Below, in pieces: positions 1 through 5,965 of a stretch of DNA of 5,965 nt. The DNA is from Marinospirillum sp. (GTDB taxonomy: Bacteria; Pseudomonadota; Gammaproteobacteria; Pseudomonadales; Halomonadaceae). The translations under genes were made by a program, and so were the position numbers. Numbering within the stretch: position 1 is the first letter of the stretch; every line of letters starts with the position of its first letter. The DNA lies in NCBI GenBank assembly GCA_007116195.1, contig SKIX01000249.1, forward strand, positions 1-5,965. The letters run 5' to 3'. The notes below the pieces were generated by a model. It searched no databases, was not told where the DNA came from, and saw only the letters and a program-made list of their open reading frames with translations.

Positions 1-1244
1 GTATAAGTCCAGCCCTGGTCTTTTAATGTGTCTGGATCATAGATATTGCGACCATCAAGTAACAATGGATATTTCATAGTATTTTTAATAGCATCCAAAT
101 CCAGGTTCCAAAACTCTTTCCACTCAGTAACCAGCATAATCGCATCAGCACCCTCGGCAGCCTTTTCAGGACTCTTAGCAGCAAGCAAACCAGCCCGGTT
201 TTTAAAATATTTTTCTAACTTGGGTAAGGCTCGCGGATCATAAACCACCACCTCAACTCCGTGAGCCAAGAGTGCTTGTATAAGATGAAGAGATGGACTG
301 CCTGAAATACTGGCCGTGTTCGGTTTAAAAGAGCAACCCCAAATAGCAACTCGCTTACCCTTCAAGTCAGCTTTATAAAAACGCCATAGCTTTTGAAACA
401 AGAGATCTTTTTGCTGCTCATTAATGGCTTGAACGCTGGTCAACAGTCCTGGTTGTGCTGCTTTACTGATCGCCAGTTCACTATTGAGCTGTTCCAAAGT
501 TTGCAAAAAAGCTTCGCCTCCAAAGCCACAGCCTGGATACAGATACTGAAAGCCAATTCGAGAATCAGCACCCATCCCTTGGCGCACGGCTTCGATATCA
601 ATACCTTGACACTCTGCCAGTTGAGCCAATTCATTCATAAAACTGATTCGAGTGGCTAGCATACCATTAATCGCCACCTTGGTTAGCTCCGCTTCGCGTG
701 GCGTCATAACCCTGAAACGTTCTTGACTGCGATTAAATGGCAACATTAAGTGTTTGATCTGGCGTGTTGCTTGCTCATTGTGGCTACCAAGCAACAACTG
801 TTCAACACGGGTAAAGCTCTCTAAAGCTCGACCAGCTTGAATAAAATTCGGCCAAAAAACTACTTGCGGTGGCTGAGTTCTTAATTGATTCAGGGCTTGC
901 TGGAGTCCATCTGTTGTGCCCAGGGGAACGGGCTGCACCAAAGCAACAAGCTGGGGAAAGCCGGCTTGCTGGACAGCTAACAGCAGATCTTTTTGACTCG
1001 AAAAGTCCCTGGCATCAATGAGTAAATCTAAACCACTACCAGACTCTACAGGCAAGCCAGCTCCTAGCTCTAACCGACCTGTCTCTAACTGGCGAGTTAA
1101 TAAACGAAATAAGTCAGGCTCCACCTCTTCACTCGCTGCATCGGGCAGCTCACATACAGTCATCTGTACACGACAACCTGTAGACCCCAAAGCAGCAGCC
1201 AAGGTCCAAGCAACAAGATCTTCGCCAAGAATCAGAATTTTCAT
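1..1244 (-). CDS. UDP-glucose 6-dehydrogenase-like protein, probable pseudoenzyme (3' end off the window)
   Basis: The frame is open from ATG at 1242-1244 to the left edge (414 codons, no stop); by family length roughly 20-40 residues are missing. UGDH-family landmarks run in order: EAELTKVAINGMLATRISFMNE (184-205, with Lys189 and Asn193), RIG (229-231), GCGFGG (238-243), WGCSFKPNT and a VVVYDP strand in the C-terminal domain, then VTEWKEF and LLLDGRNIYDP. The residues for chemistry are missing. The GxGxxG NAD motif reads G7-E-D-L-V-A12. The catalytic Thr of the STVPVG motif is Pro105. The two Glu of the SPEFLRE motif are Asn133 and Ala137. The nucleophile Cys of GGSCFPKD is Ala245, and its Lys-Asp pair is Gln248-Thr249. 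The start is supported by GGAAG six bases upstream and by an ATGA overlap with the pgi stop. Family membership is clear, loss of dehydrogenase activity is a strong inference, and the function is unknown. A binding or regulatory role is possible. Confidence 0.9.
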   Translation of the reverse strand, partial: MKILILGEDLVAWTLAAALGSTGCRVQMTVCELPDAASEEVEPDLFRLLTRQLETGRLELGAGLPVESGSGLDLLIDARDFSSQKDLLLAVQQAGFPQLVALVQPVPLGTTDGLQQALNQLRTQPPQVVFWPNFIQAGRALESFTRVEQLLLGSHNEQATRQIKHLMLPFNRSQERFRVMTPREAELTKVAINGMLATRISFMNELAQLAECQGIDIEAVRQGMGADSRIGFQYLYPGCGFGGEAFLQTLEQLNSELAISKAAQPGLLTSVQAINEQQKDLLFQKLWRFYKADLKGKRVAIWGCSFKPNTASISGSPSLHLIQALLAHGVEVVVYDPRALPKLEKYFKNRAGLLAAKSPEKAAEGADAIMLVTEWKEFWNLDLDAIKNTMKYPLLLDGRNIYDPDTLKDQGWTY

Positions 1245-2953
1245 AGCTGGCTTCCGGGTTTGCTAGGAGCAGGGCTTTCTGCGCAAGCATCAGTTACGGG
1301 GTCAACTCCTGCAGCCCGATAGGATTCAATGGACTGAGCTAGATTGATGGTAGAAGAATCCAAACCCTGGTCACTAGCCGCTCCAGAGTTAGAACAAGCC
1401 CCTGAATTTAAATGCGGCTGCAATTGCTTAGCCACTTGCTTCCCCAGCTCCACCCCCCATTGATCAAAGGGATTAATCCCCCAAAGACACGCTTGGGCGT
1501 AGACCTTATGCTCATAAAGAGCAATGAGCCCACCTAGTGATCGCGCATTCAGTTGATTCAGCACCAAAGTGGACGAGGGCTGGTTTCCTGGGTAATGCCT
1601 AAAAGGGTTATCGGTCGGCTCTACTGCTGCATTACCCAATGCCAGCACACGCGACTGGGCAAGGCAGTTAGCAATGTTTAACTCATGCTGATTCAGCAAG
1701 GATTCATAGTGGGCTGAATTCTTCATGCTCTCATAACGGCTGGCCGCAATAATAAAGTCTGAAGCCACCGCTTGGGTACCCTGATGCAGCAACTGATAAA
1801 AAGCATGTTGGGCATTGGCTCCAATTTCGCCCCAAAGGACCGGGCAGGTCGCATAGTTTAAAGGCTGGCCACTGCTGGTAACAGATTTACCATTACTTTC
1901 CATTTCAAGCTGTTCAAGATAAGAAGGAAAGTACTTCAGGCGACCATCATAGGGCAAAATGGCATGAGCACGAATATCTAAACAATTGACATTCCAAACG
2001 CCCAACAAAGCCATCAACATAGGTAGGTTTTGCAAAGGCGGCGCAGTGCGAAAGTGCTCATCCAGCTCATGCGCACCAGCCAACAACCCTTCAAAAACGG
2101 ACATCCCCAGAGCCAGAGCGATGGGTAACCCTATCGTCGACCAAAGCGAAAAACGCCCACCAACCCAGTCCCAAAAATAAAGCTGATTGGCTTTAGGCAA
2201 CCCCCAAGCTGTCATCTTATCAGGAGAGGCCGACATCCCAATAAAATGGCAGCGATGCAGCAACTCGGAATCAGAGCAATAGCTACCCAGCCAGGAACGA
2301 ACGGTGTCTGCATTAGAGAGGGTATCTATAGTGGTAAAAGATTTTGAAGCGATCGTAAACAGAGTGGTTTCTGGATTCAGGTGCGCCAGCAAATCAAATA
2401 ACTGGCTGCCATCAAGAGTCGAAGCAAAGTGCACCTTTAAATGCGCAGCTTCTGAGCGAGTGTATTCACGCAATGCCTGCGTCACCATCAGCGGCCCTAG
2501 GTCACTGCCACCGACCCCTAGGTTCACCACATCTGTAATACGCTTGCCAGAAAAACCCCGCCATACCCCGGATTGCACCTTGTCAACCAGCGCTGCCATC
2601 CGCTCCAGCTCAATATCCACCCCCTTTAAGTCAGCAGCACGTTTTTCTTTGGGCGTTCTTAAGGCTGTATGCAAAGCAGCGCGATCTTCACTCAGATTCA
2701 CCTTCTCACCGTTAAACAGTGCATTAATACGGGCCGGCAAATCAACTTCAAACGCTAACTGTTCTAGTAGCTGCAAGACTTCCGCTGTTATCCGCTGCTT
2801 ACTAAAATCGAGTAGTAGAGGTCCTGCTGTTCTCGTCATCACTTGAGCACGTTCAGGTTCCTGTGAAAACAAATCAGCTAAGGGTTGTTGGTGCTGAACC
2901 CTTGCCAGCAACTCTGAAAAAGCGCGGCGTTGAGTTAGTCGTTCCTGATGCAT
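1241..2953 (-). CDS. pgi: Glucose-6-phosphate isomerase
   Basis: This cytosolic enzyme interconverts glucose-6-phosphate and fructose-6-phosphate in glycolysis, gluconeogenesis and sugar-nucleotide supply. The 570-residue product carries the family landmarks: NLGVGGSDLGP (144-154), the phosphate-binding SKSFTTIDT (203-211), signature WDWVGGRFSLWS (261-272), WGEIGANAQHAF with the catalytic Glu376, and NPFDQWGVELGKQVA (494-508) with the catalytic Lys505. The segment carrying the catalytic His is divergent: DFIIAASRYESM through NIANCLAQ (399-433) is about nine residues longer than I recall for Pseudomonas Pgi. His415 is the best candidate, His423 the second. The protein is longer than the roughly 549-residue E. 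coli enzyme, mainly through a Ser/Ala/Gly-rich insert (about 516-530) and a Pro/Ser-rich tail (about 550-570). The start is supported by alignment of its N-terminus with E. coli Pgi. Shine-Dalgarno pairing is poor: the nearest AGG is 13 bases upstream. Its TGA overlaps the next gene's ATG, and ugd lies 135 bases upstream. Confidence 0.96.
   Translation of the reverse strand: MHQERLTQRRAFSELLARVQHQQPLADLFSQEPERAQVMTRTAGPLLLDFSKQRITAEVLQLLEQLAFEVDLPARINALFNGEKVNLSEDRAALHTALRTPKEKRAADLKGVDIELERMAALVDKVQSGVWRGFSGKRITDVVNLGVGGSDLGPLMVTQALREYTRSEAAHLKVHFASTLDGSQLFDLLAHLNPETTLFTIASKSFTTIDTLSNADTVRSWLGSYCSDSELLHRCHFIGMSASPDKMTAWGLPKANQLYFWDWVGGRFSLWSTIGLPIALALGMSVFEGLLAGAHELDEHFRTAPPLQNLPMLMALLGVWNVNCLDIRAHAILPYDGRLKYFPSYLEQLEMESNGKSVTSSGQPLNYATCPVLWGEIGANAQHAFYQLLHQGTQAVASDFIIAASRYESMKNSAHYESLLNQHELNIANCLAQSRVLALGNAAVEPTDNPFRHYPGNQPSSTLVLNQLNARSLGGLIALYEHKVYAQACLWGINPFDQWGVELGKQVAKQLQPHLNSGACSNSGAASDQGLDSSTINLAQSIESYRAAGVDPVTDACAESPAPSKPGSQL
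1251..1255 (-). promoter_or_regulatory. Ribosome binding site of the UGDH-like gene inside the pgi 3' end
   Basis: GGAAG on the minus strand, six bases before the ATG at 1242-1244, lies inside the last codons of pgi. Together with the four-base ATGA overlap (1241-1244) it supports both this start and translational coupling to pgi. Confidence 0.6.
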
Positions 2954-2977
2954 TGCTTAATGTATACCTATTGCTTA
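2952..2977. repeat. Direct repeat ATTGCTTA flanking GTATAC at the pgi start
   Basis: ATTGCTTA occurs at 2952-2959, overlapping the pgi start codon, and again at 2970-2977, 18 bases apart, with the palindrome GTATAC (2962-2967) between. On the minus strand the middle reads TATACAT, resembling a -10, but no -35 is found at proper spacing. It could be a regulator site, or chance. The rest of the 2954-3088 gap shows no convincing terminator. Confidence 0.25.
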
Positions 2978-3088
2978 GACTCAAGCGCTACAAGCCTTCG
3001 ATTGACCTTAAAGAAGCCTCTAACAGAGAACCTAAGCCCAGCTGTTTTAACACCCAGCAGCCTGTACTGAGATGGAGTTGCTTTCAGA

Positions 3089-4255
3089 TTAGTCACTGCC
3101 AAAAAGATCGCGGGTGTAAATTTTTTCTTCGACATCGGCTAGGCTAGCTGAGCGGCGATTGGCAACAATAACATCACTAATGCGCTTAAACTCAGCCAAA
3201 TCTTTGATAACTCTTGAATTAAAAAAGGTTTCTTGTTCCAAAACAGGCTCATAAACAACCACTTCAACACCCTTAGCCTTAATACGCTTCATTACGCCTT
3301 GAATAGCAGAAGCTCGGAAGTTATCTGAGCCAGATTTCATAATCAGCCGATACACGCCAACAATTTTGGGATTGCGCGCCAATATAGAGTCAGCTACAAA
3401 GTCTTTACGGGTCGTATTGGCATCAACAATAGCTTTAATAAGGTTGCTCGGTACCTGATCATAGTTAGCAAGCAGTTGCTTGGTATCTTTAGGCAAACAA
3501 TAACCACCGTAGCCAAAACTGGGATTGTTATAGTGATCCCCTATACGCGGATCTAACCCAACACCTTCAATAATCTGCCGTGTGCTAAGGCCGTGGTGCT
3601 GGGCGTAGGTATCCAGCTCATTAAAGTAGGCAACACGCATAGCCAAATAGGTGTTAGCAAAAAGCTTAATGGCCTCGGCTTCAGTTGGATCGGTAAAAAG
3701 AGTGGGTACCTGTTCTTTAATTGCTCCCTCTTTAAGCAGGTTGGCAAAAACTTCTGCTCGCGCTGAGCGCTCACCAACAATAATTCGCGAGGGGTAAAGG
3801 TTGTCGTACAAGGCCTTGCCTTCACGCAAAAACTCAGGAGAAAAAAGAATTTTGTCCGTATTGAATTTAGTTTTCAAAGACTCAGTATAACCCACCGGCA
3901 CGGTCGATTTGATCACCATCACAGCCTTAGGGTTAATGCTCAGTACATCCTGAATAACCGCTTCTACACTTTGAGTATTAAAGTAGTTAGTGCTGGGGTC
4001 ATAATCCGTAGGCGTAGCAATAATAACAAAGTCTGCTCCCTGGTAGGCCTCCGTTTTATCCAAAGTCGCAGTAAGATCCAGTGGCTGGTTACTTAGATAA
4101 TCCTCAAGGTCAGCATCTTCAATCGGTGACTGGCGTTTATTTAACTGCTCAACCTTGTCAGGTAAAATATCCAGAGCCACAACTTGATGATGCTGAGCAA
4201 GAAGAACAGCATTGGAAAGACCTACATAGCCAGTACCAGCAACTGCAATTTTCAT
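3089..4255 (-). CDS. ugd: UDP-glucose 6-dehydrogenase (E. coli type)
   Basis: This cytosolic enzyme oxidises UDP-glucose to UDP-glucuronate with two NAD+, supplying glucuronate-containing capsule or exopolysaccharide, or 4-amino-arabinose-type lipid A modification. The product is 388 residues, the same length as E. coli Ugd, and closely similar throughout including the C-terminal YTRDLFGSD. The NAD site GTGYVG (7-12) with Asp29 after the second strand is intact. Catalytic and substrate residues are all present: Thr118 in KSTVPVG, Glu141 and Glu145 in SPEFLREG, Lys197 and Asn201 in [12 protein letters not shown], Cys253 with Lys256-Asp257 in GGYCLPKD. Tyr71 and Tyr150, positions linked in E. 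coli to tyrosine phosphorylation of Ugd, are both Tyr here (recalled knowledge, not tested). The start is well defined: GAAGGA lies five bases before the ATG. It follows a 241-base non-coding gap with hairpins and precedes pgi, with which it may be cotranscribed. The complete active site contrasts with the degenerate paralogue at 1-1244. Confidence 0.98.
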   Translation of the reverse strand: MKIAVAGTGYVGLSNAVLLAQHHQVVALDILPDKVEQLNKRQSPIEDADLEDYLSNQPLDLTATLDKTEAYQGADFVIIATPTDYDPSTNYFNTQSVEAVIQDVLSINPKAVMVIKSTVPVGYTESLKTKFNTDKILFSPEFLREGKALYDNLYPSRIIVGERSARAEVFANLLKEGAIKEQVPTLFTDPTEAEAIKLFANTYLAMRVAYFNELDTYAQHHGLSTRQIIEGVGLDPRIGDHYNNPSFGYGGYCLPKDTKQLLANYDQVPSNLIKAIVDANTTRKDFVADSILARNPKIVGVYRLIMKSGSDNFRASAIQGVMKRIKAKGVEVVVYEPVLEQETFFNSRVIKDLAEFKRISDVIVANRRSASLADVEEKIYTRDLFGSD

Positions 4256-4260
4256 AATTT

Positions 4261-4266
4261 TCCTTC
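4261..4266 (-). promoter_or_regulatory. ugd: Strong ribosome binding site of ugd
   Basis: GAAGGA on the minus strand, five bases before the ATG at 4253-4255, is a near-consensus Shine-Dalgarno and fixes the ugd start. It contrasts with the poor site before pgi. Confidence 0.75.
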
Positions 4267-4281
4267 AGACATACTACCAAC

Positions 4282-4305
4282 CCGAGGTTTAGGGCCAGGC
4301 CTCGG
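4282..4305. repeat. Inverted repeat CCGAGG / CCTCGG upstream of ugd
   Basis: CCGAGG (4282-4287) and CCTCGG (4300-4305) are exact 6-base inverted arms around a 12-base loop. In the ugd transcript this would place a small GC-rich hairpin ending about 16 bases before the Shine-Dalgarno, near enough to affect ribosome loading. It is short, so chance occurrence is possible. Confidence 0.3.
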
Positions 4306-4339
4306 AATGAGTAGAAAGGCGCGATCATAAATAAAGTCG

Positions 4340-4371
4340 ACTCGACCTGCGCAAAGCTGAGCGGGTCGAGT
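4340..4371. repeat. Inverted repeat ACTCGACC / GGTCGAGT in the pap-ugd gap
   Basis: ACTCGACC (4340-4347) pairs exactly with GGTCGAGT (4364-4371). The stem can extend inward by three positions to 11 (4340-4350 with 4361-4371) through one G-T wobble on the plus strand, which becomes an A-C mismatch in a minus-strand transcript. On the minus strand it is followed by CGACTTTATTTAT, a weak T-rich run. It could act as a leader hairpin, an attenuator-like terminator before ugd, or an operator. Confidence 0.45.
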
Positions 4372-4381
4372 AAGCGAGCGA

Positions 4382-4390
4382 ATACTAGCA
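4382..4390 (-). promoter_or_regulatory. ugd: Candidate extended -10 element for ugd
   Basis: On the minus strand the sequence reads TGCTAGTAT, which fits an extended -10 (TGn then TAGTAT, close to TATAAT). No good -35 is present; the best hexamer is TTAGCC at 19-base spacing. If it is used, transcription would start around 4375, giving a leader of about 120 bases that begins just before the 4340-4371 stem-loop. The evidence is weak. Confidence 0.25.
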
Positions 4391-4427
4391 TTCTTAAGCT
4401 TTGCTTGGCTAACCTCTTAACATCGAG

Positions 4428-4459
4428 CAGCAAGGCTGCCAAAATTGACAGCCTTGCTG
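4428..4459 (-). terminator. Perfect 11-bp stem-loop 38 bases after pap, possible terminator
   Basis: CAGCAAGGCTG (4428-4438) and CAGCCTTGCTG (4449-4459) are exact inverted repeats around a 10-base loop. The hairpin sits 37 bases beyond the pap stop codon, where a transcription end or RNA-stabilising 3' structure is expected. No T tract follows on either strand, so it is not a classical intrinsic terminator. It may be a Rho-dependent end, an RNase barrier or a protein site. Confidence 0.5.
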
Positions 4460-4496
4460 GCCCGGCTAATCAGTTAAAAGTAGCAACTTTAAAAAG

Positions 4497-5965
4497 TTAA
4501 AGCACTTTTTCTAGGCGCTCACAAAGGATTTCCAAGGCTCTGACCCGAGCATAGCGTTTATCATTGCCTTCAATGATGTACCAGGGTGCATTAGGCGTAC
4601 TGGTTCTTTCCACCATGTCGGCAACCGCTTGGGCGTAATCATCCCATTTTTCACGATTACGGTAGTCTTCATCAGTGATCTTATGCTGCTTATAACCTAT
4701 CTGTTCTCTGGCCTTAAAGCGAGCGAGCTGCTCATCCTTATCAATATGTAGCCAGTATTTCAGCAGCACTATGCCGTGCTCAGTCAACTCTTCTTCAAAT
4801 TCATTGATTTCCTGATAAGCTCTAATCCACTCATCATTACGTGCGTAGCCTTCAATACGCTCGACCAGCACGCGCCCATACCAGGTACGATCAAAGATCG
4901 TCATGTGCCCTGCACGCTGCAGGTGCCGCCAGAAACGCCACAAGTAATGGCGAGCATTTTCTTCGTCTGTAGGAGCCGCAACAGGAAGTACTCGATAATG
5001 ACGAGCATCCAAGGCATGAATCATACGTCGGATCATGCCTCCCTTGCCGCCTGCATCCCACCCCTCCAGCGCCATAACCGTGCTGATTTTTTTCTTATGA
5101 GCCTTGCGGGCCAATTCATTAAGGCGACCTTGATAGTCAGCCAGTTTTTCTTTGTACTCTTTCTTTTCCAAAGACTTGGATAGATCGACAAAATCCAAAA
5201 GCGTGGTTGTATCTTTTTTAGCACTCCAATCCACCGCTGGGGAAACCAGCGTTTTGGGATCCACCTCCAGGCGTTTTTGAATCATATCTCTTAACAGGCG
5301 ACCAACCGTTAGGCTGCGATAGCGTTGATCATAGCCTTCGACAATAATCCAGGGCGCATGACCAGTACTGGTTTGACGTAAGGTTTGCTCAGAGACTTCT
5401 CGAAACTGATCATAAACCTTGATGTTATCAAGATTTTTTTTGGTTACACGCCAAGCCGTCTTAGGGTCTTGAGCTAGGTTTTTAATCCGATTCTTATACT
5501 GCTTTTTACCCAAGTGAAGCCAAATTTTAATCAACAGAGTGCCGTCATCGACTAGCATTTTTTCCAGAGTATTCACGCGCGACAAATAGGCTTCCTGATC
5601 ATTTTCTGTGATATTACCCTTCAAGCGCTCACTAATAGGGTCAGAATACCAGGAGCTAAAATGAATACCGATTTTTCCTTTAGGAGGCAAAGCACGCCAG
5701 TAACGCCAGAAATGGGGGCGTTCTTTTTCTTCATCGGTGGGCGCATCAAAAGCGGAGGTTTCCAAGTGGCGAGGATCCATCCACTCATGGAGCAGATTAA
5801 CCATTTCACCCTTACCGGCACCATCAACACCCGAAATCAACAGCAGCACAGGAAAGTCAGCATCCAGCAATTTTTGCTGTAGCTCTATCAGCTCGACTCT
5901 TAGGCTTTCAATTTCGGTTTTATAGATGGATTTATCCAGGGTACGACCCAGTTCTGCAGCTTCAA
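4497..5965 (-). CDS. pap: Polyphosphate:AMP phosphotransferase, two-domain PPK2 family (first codons off the window)
   Basis: This class of enzyme uses inorganic polyphosphate to phosphorylate AMP to ADP in the cytosol. 488 residues are visible, with two tandem PPK2 domains. The N-terminal domain has a P-loop GVDGAGKG (visible residues 45-52), but its lid motif reads HFSSWYSD (101-108) without the Asp-Arg. The C-terminal domain has GWDAGGKG (301-308) and the full FDRTWYGR (357-364), and should be the catalytic half. The same asymmetry occurs in Pseudomonas Pap as I recall it. A TTG at 5868-5870 is an internal codon, not the start: the frame continues upstream as EAAELGRTLDKS, matching the start MF-E-S/A-AE of Pap proteins. 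The partial codon at the edge (NTT) fits Phe, so only about two codons are missing, giving about 490 residues against roughly 496 in Pseudomonas aeruginosa. It ends in TAA. The 241-base gap downstream suggests a transcription unit separate from ugd-pgi. Confidence 0.95.
   Translation of the reverse strand, partial: EAAELGRTLDKSIYKTEIESLRVELIELQQKLLDADFPVLLLISGVDGAGKGEMVNLLHEWMDPRHLETSAFDAPTDEEKERPHFWRYWRALPPKGKIGIHFSSWYSDPISERLKGNITENDQEAYLSRVNTLEKMLVDDGTLLIKIWLHLGKKQYKNRIKNLAQDPKTAWRVTKKNLDNIKVYDQFREVSEQTLRQTSTGHAPWIIVEGYDQRYRSLTVGRLLRDMIQKRLEVDPKTLVSPAVDWSAKKDTTTLLDFVDLSKSLEKKEYKEKLADYQGRLNELARKAHKKKISTVMALEGWDAGGKGGMIRRMIHALDARHYRVLPVAAPTDEENARHYLWRFWRHLQRAGHMTIFDRTWYGRVLVERIEGYARNDEWIRAYQEINEFEEELTEHGIVLLKYWLHIDKDEQLARFKAREQIGYKQHKITDEDYRNREKWDDYAQAVADMVERTSTPNAPWYIIEGNDKRYARVRALEILCERLEKVL

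Noticed and set aside
1..1244. Frameshift or sequencing error explaining the missing UGDH active site
   Set aside because: Family residues on both sides of every changed motif stay in the same frame, and the changes are isolated substitutions at conserved spacing, not a shifted stretch.
2304..2846. 180-codon plus-strand open frame
   Set aside because: It lies wholly inside pgi on the opposite strand, has no recognisable protein features and is Ser/Arg/Lys-rich as expected of an antisense shadow.
2863..3147. Plus-strand frame of 94 codons spanning the ugd-pgi gap
   Set aside because: It overlaps both flanking genes antisense and has no recognisable features.
4158..4442. Minus-strand frame of 94 codons spanning the pap-ugd gap
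   Set aside because: It overlaps the ugd start in another frame, and its ugd-overlapping part is Cys/Ser-rich shadow sequence. It also runs through the inverted repeats and shows no family resemblance.
4776..5183. 135-codon plus-strand open frame
   Set aside because: It lies wholly inside pap on the opposite strand, with no domain or plausible ribosome binding context; the pap frame is strongly supported.
5617..5662. Loss of the Asp-Arg lid motif in the first PPK2 domain of pap as an anomaly
   Set aside because: Two-domain Pap proteins normally have this degenerate motif in the N-terminal half, so it is a family trait.
5868..5870. TTG as the start codon of pap
   Set aside because: The frame continues upstream to the window edge with residues that match the N-terminus of known Pap proteins, so the TTG is an internal Leu codon.
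1..5965. CRISPR arrays, tRNA/rRNA genes, insertion sequences, attachment sites
   Set aside because: No spaced repeat array, tRNA-like cloverleaf, transposase or terminal repeats were seen. Coding sequence fills all but about 376 bases.

Overview
The window looks like chromosomal DNA of a gammaproteobacterium, probably marine or environmental. All four proteins resemble gammaproteobacterial families, base composition is moderate, and no mobile element, tRNA, rRNA or CRISPR array is visible. Three of the four genes belong to nucleotide-sugar and hexose-phosphate metabolism of the kind that supplies capsule, exopolysaccharide or LPS synthesis. The species cannot be fixed from the sequence alone.

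All four genes lie on the minus strand, so they read from right to left. At the right edge is an almost complete two-domain PPK2-family polyphosphate:AMP phosphotransferase (pap, 4497 to beyond 5965). It probably lacks only its first two codons. A gap of 241 bases (4256-4496) follows, carrying several inverted repeats and one weak promoter candidate. Next comes a complete, apparently fully active UDP-glucose 6-dehydrogenase of the 388-residue E. coli type (ugd, 3089-4255). After 135 bases comes glucose-6-phosphate isomerase (pgi, 1241-2953). Its stop codon overlaps the start of a second UDP-glucose-dehydrogenase-like gene (1-1244, running off the left edge) in an ATGA junction.

The second dehydrogenase-like protein is the most unusual item. 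The fold signatures of the UGDH family are clear along its whole length, and the C-terminal part is well conserved. However, the nucleotide-binding glycine motif is lost, and so are the catalytic Cys, Thr, both Glu and the Lys-Asp of the active-site loop. It is an open, undamaged frame of at least 414 codons, so it looks like a maintained pseudoenzyme rather than a decaying gene. The active ugd two genes upstream and its translational coupling to pgi suggest a role tied to UDP-glucose/UDP-glucuronate production, perhaps regulatory. That role is inference.

Working together, Pgi interconverts glucose-6-P and fructose-6-P, the branch point feeding glucose-1-P/UDP-glucose and the fructose-6-P-derived amino sugars. 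Ugd oxidises UDP-glucose to UDP-glucuronate. The UGDH-like protein may bind a UDP-sugar without oxidising it. Pap is probably a separate transcription unit for polyphosphate-based nucleotide phosphorylation.
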